A stretch of DNA of 7,942 bases. Source: Candidatus Nitromaritima sp. SCGC AAA288-L16. Its GTDB lineage: Bacteria; Nitrospinota; Nitrospinia; Nitrospinales; VA-1. The stretch covers positions 1 to 7,942 of the forward strand of contig AQTY01000047.1 in the NCBI GenBank assembly GCA_000372225.1, read 5' to 3'. How positions within the stretch are numbered: position 1 is the stretch's first letter; each line of letters starts with the position of its first letter. Of this stretch, positions 6,057 to 7,942 are shown piece after piece. Position numbers and translations under genes: made by a program. The notes under the pieces are model-generated. The model worked only from the letters and a program-made list of their open reading frames with translations, was not told where the DNA came from and ran no database searches.

Positions 6057-6487
6057 GAGTTTAAAGACCAGTGGTTCGAGGCAATTTCATCCATTGATTC
6101 GGTTTCCATTTTTGCTAACTTGCTTCTATATTGTTCTAAATCGCGGTCTTTGAGAATTTCCATGGTTCGCCTTTTTCGACTAGCTTCAACCAATTCTTCT
6201 CGCTTGGCTTCGGCCCGCGTATCTATTTCAGAAATTATTTTTTTTTGGCGGTTATTTTGTAAGTAGTTACCTTCAAAAAACATATCATAAAGAAAGTGAG
6301 TATCAATAGTTGTGTTTTGAGTCATACGTTGGTTGACCTGTTTGATTTCATTGTTTCGGGCATCCTTTAAAAGATCTTGTCGATTTTGTTGTTTTTGCTT
6401 ATGCGCAAGGATATCACCTAGCTGTTTTTGCAAAAGGTTCTCTCTGTTTTTATGAACTTTCAAAAGAGTTTCAAATCGAAATTTCAT
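6053..6487 (-). CDS. fliJ: Flagellar export protein FliJ
   Basis: A 144-residue, almost entirely alpha-helical and charged protein. FliJ is a cytoplasmic component of the flagellar type III export apparatus. It forms an antiparallel coiled coil that sits in the FliI hexamer like the gamma stalk of F-ATPase and links it to the FlhA gate. The N-terminus (Met-Lys-Phe-Arg-Phe-Glu-Thr-Leu-Leu-Lys-Val) is typical of FliJ. Residues 84-137 (Arg/Glu/Lys-rich, with Glu-x2-Asp-Glu-Ile-Ala near the end) form the second helix. Length matches the family (about 140-150). FliJ sequences diverge greatly, so position immediately after fliI is important support: 3 bases separate them, and GGAG lies within the end of fliI about 10 bases before the ATG. 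The stop overlaps the next start. Confidence 0.88.
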   Translation of the reverse strand: MKFRFETLLKVHKNRENLLQKQLGDILAHKQKQQNRQDLLKDARNNEIKQVNQRMTQNTTIDTHFLYDMFFEGNYLQNNRQKKIISEIDTRAEAKREELVEASRKRRTMEILKDRDLEQYRSKLAKMETESMDEIASNHWSLNS

Positions 6488-6490
6488 AGC

Positions 6491-7810
6491 TTAAGTCTCC
6501 ACAATTTCTTTTAACATACTCAAACTTTCTCCCATGCTAACGGTTTCCATGATTCCCTGTTTGAGAAATTCATTTATACGGTCTATTTTTTCAATGGCTA
6601 TATCCCATTTTGGATTACTTCCTTTAGCATAGGCTCCAATATTAATGAGATCTTTTGCCTCATTATAGGTAGCTAAAAAATCTTTCAGCTTCATAGATAA
6701 ATCATAATGTTCCTTGGGTATGACATCGATCATCAGGCGACTTACGCTGGCAAGGACATCGATAGCTGGATAATGATTGTGTGCGGCCAATTCTCTATCC
6801 AAAACAATATGTCCATCCAGTACTGCCCTGACAGCATCGGAAACAGGTTCACTAATGTCATCACCCTCTACTAAGACGGTATAGAGTCCGGTTATAGTTC
6901 CATTTCCTTCACTAGTCCCAGCACGTTCTAGGATTTTAGGAAGCATTGAAAATGTGGAGGGCGGATAGCCCTTCGTAGTAGGGGGTTCTCCAACTGAAAG
7001 ACCAATCTCTCTTTGTGCTAGAGCAAATCGAGTGATTGAATCCATCATCAAGAGGACATCTTTTCCTTGGTCACGGAAATATTCTGCAATTGTCGTAGCT
7101 ATGAAAGCCCCTCGGAGGCGAACAAGCGGAGGTTGATCCGATGCGGCAGCAATTACTATTGAGCGTTTCAAGCCGTCTGGTCCTAAGTTTTCTTCAATGA
7201 ACTCCTTAACTTCTCTTCCTCGTTCTCCGATCAGAGCGATTACATTGACCTCAGCTTCTGTATTGCGAGCTATCATTCCCAGTAGTACCGATTTACCAAC
7301 GCCTGTACCAGCCATAATACCGATACGCTGACCTTTGGCACACGTGAGTAGGCCATTTATAGATTTCACACCCACATCGAGTGAGTTGCTACTTCGCTGT
7401 CGGGAAAGTGGGTTTAAGGGCGTTCCCATAAGAGGGTACTCTGTTCCTAAAGGTATCGGGCCTTTCCCATCAATAGGCTTACCATTTCCATCTAAAACAC
7501 GTCCAATCATTTCCGAACTTACACCAAAAGACGGTTGTTCTTCAGTTACTTCTATGGTGCAACCTGGTTCTATCCCATCAATATCGCCAAGCGGCATGAG
7601 TAATGTTTGGTTATTACGAAACCCAACAACTTGTGCAAGTATGTGAGGCCTAATTCTCGATTTAATAGTGCATATACTACCGATCGCAACACCAGGGCCG
7701 TCAGATTCAATCATCAGTCCAATAATTCGACTGATCTTACCGATTTTCTTTACAAAAGAATTAGTTTCTATAAAGGAGCTATATTTTTTAATGTCTATGG
7801 TTTCTTGCAT
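6491..7810 (-). CDS. fliI: Flagellum-specific export ATPase FliI
   Basis: A 439-residue ATPase of the F1/V1 beta-like family that energises type III export of flagellar subunits at the cytoplasmic side of the basal body. The N-terminal beta-barrel covers about residues 20-95. The Walker A loop is at 167-174 (Ala-Gly-Thr-Gly-Val-Gly-Lys173-Ser). The catalytic Gly-Glu196-Arg-Gly-Arg-Glu motif is at 195-200. The Walker B strand ends in Asp257, followed by Ser-Ile-Thr-Arg-Phe-Ala. The export-ATPase stretch Gly-Glu-Pro-Pro-Thr-Thr-Lys-Gly-Tyr-Pro-Pro-Ser is at 274-285. The ATPase alpha/beta signature Pro-Ala-Ile-Asp-x3-Ser-x-Ser is at 348-357. Length is normal. FliI rather than a virulence SctN ATPase is supported by the adjoining fliJ and MotE-type genes. 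No clear Shine-Dalgarno precedes the ATG, and the nearest upstream in-frame codon change is a stop, so this start is the furthest upstream possible. It may rely on translation from the preceding gene 29 bases away. Confidence 0.97.
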   Translation of the reverse strand: MQETIDIKKYSSFIETNSFVKKIGKISRIIGLMIESDGPGVAIGSICTIKSRIRPHILAQVVGFRNNQTLLMPLGDIDGIEPGCTIEVTEEQPSFGVSSEMIGRVLDGNGKPIDGKGPIPLGTEYPLMGTPLNPLSRQRSSNSLDVGVKSINGLLTCAKGQRIGIMAGTGVGKSVLLGMIARNTEAEVNVIALIGERGREVKEFIEENLGPDGLKRSIVIAAASDQPPLVRLRGAFIATTIAEYFRDQGKDVLLMMDSITRFALAQREIGLSVGEPPTTKGYPPSTFSMLPKILERAGTSEGNGTITGLYTVLVEGDDISEPVSDAVRAVLDGHIVLDRELAAHNHYPAIDVLASVSRLMIDVIPKEHYDLSMKLKDFLATYNEAKDLINIGAYAKGSNPKWDIAIEKIDRINEFLKQGIMETVSMGESLSMLKEIVET

Positions 7811-7839
7811 GATTGAGATTCATTAAAAAATGAAAAAAA

Positions 7840-7942
7840 TTACTCTTCTTTTTCAGGGGTATCTTTTGTTGGTTTTTCCGAAGTAGGAGTTTCGCCACTA
7901 GTGGGTTCGTCGATTGCCTTGGTGTCAGTTTCTGAAGTAGGG
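7840..7942 (-). CDS. 3' end of an upstream operon gene with Pro/Thr/Glu-rich tail (fliH by position)
   Basis: Only the last 33 codons and the TAA (complement of 7840-7842) are in the window; the frame is open to the right edge. The visible tail is rich in Pro, Thr, Ser, Glu and Lys, with an imperfect repeated unit Pro-Thr-Ser-(Gly)-Glu (occurrences near 7930-7941, 7891-7905 and 7873-7887) and ends Pro-Glu-Lys-Glu-Glu. It looks disordered and carries no recognisable domain. In many flagellar operons the gene before fliI is fliH, the negative regulator and stator of FliI, so fliH is the natural guess, but the tail itself does not show this. The other two minus-strand frames contain stops, which supports this frame. 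Confidence 0.6.
   Translation of the reverse strand, partial: PTSETDTKAIDEPTSGETPTSEKPTKDTPEKEE

Noticed and set aside
7335..7816. Plus-strand open frames opposite fliI
   Set aside because: Antisense to a strongly conserved ATPase with all motifs intact; composition is a shadow of the real frame.

Overview
The window reads as a piece of chromosome from a low-GC (roughly 40% by eye), flagellated, double-membraned bacterium. The evidence is a flagellar export operon with fliI, fliJ and a MotE-type gene, a COV1/DUF502 inner-membrane protein, and a CDP-alcohol phosphatidyltransferase. The gene mix would fit Nitrospinota, Desulfobacterota or a related lineage, but nothing here fixes the taxon. 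No rRNA, tRNA, insertion sequence, integrase or CRISPR array was seen.

Left part (1-1365): the C-terminal portion of a membrane CDP-alcohol phosphatidyltransferase runs in from the left edge on the + strand. It converges, 11 bases apart, with a minus-strand gene for a stand-alone LON substrate-binding-domain protein.

Middle (1366-4454): a 253-base divergent intergenic region with candidate promoters on both strands leads into a tight three-gene + strand cluster. The genes are a large protein with ATP-grasp-like character (possibly circularly permuted), a small glutaredoxin, and a KamA-type radical SAM lysine 2,3-aminomutase with its iron-sulfur, PLP and lysine-binding residues intact. Gaps of 27 and 22 bases suggest one transcript. 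The set looks like a small biosynthetic module: amino-group migration to beta-lysine, ATP-dependent ligation, and thiol/disulfide chemistry. This is the part of the window most likely to hold an undescribed pathway. The joint function is inference.

Right part (4455-7942): a 272-base spacer with only weak signals precedes a DUF502/COV1 two-TM protein. That gene converges with a minus-strand flagellar operon. Reading leftwards, the operon is an unidentified partial gene with a Pro/Thr/Glu-rich tail (fliH by position), fliI (export ATPase), fliJ (export chaperone/stalk coiled coil), and a MotE-type protein (membrane anchor, acidic linker, coiled coil, MgtE N-like domain). The fliI-fliJ gap is 3 bases, and fliJ and the MotE-type gene overlap by 4 bases, so they are probably translationally coupled.
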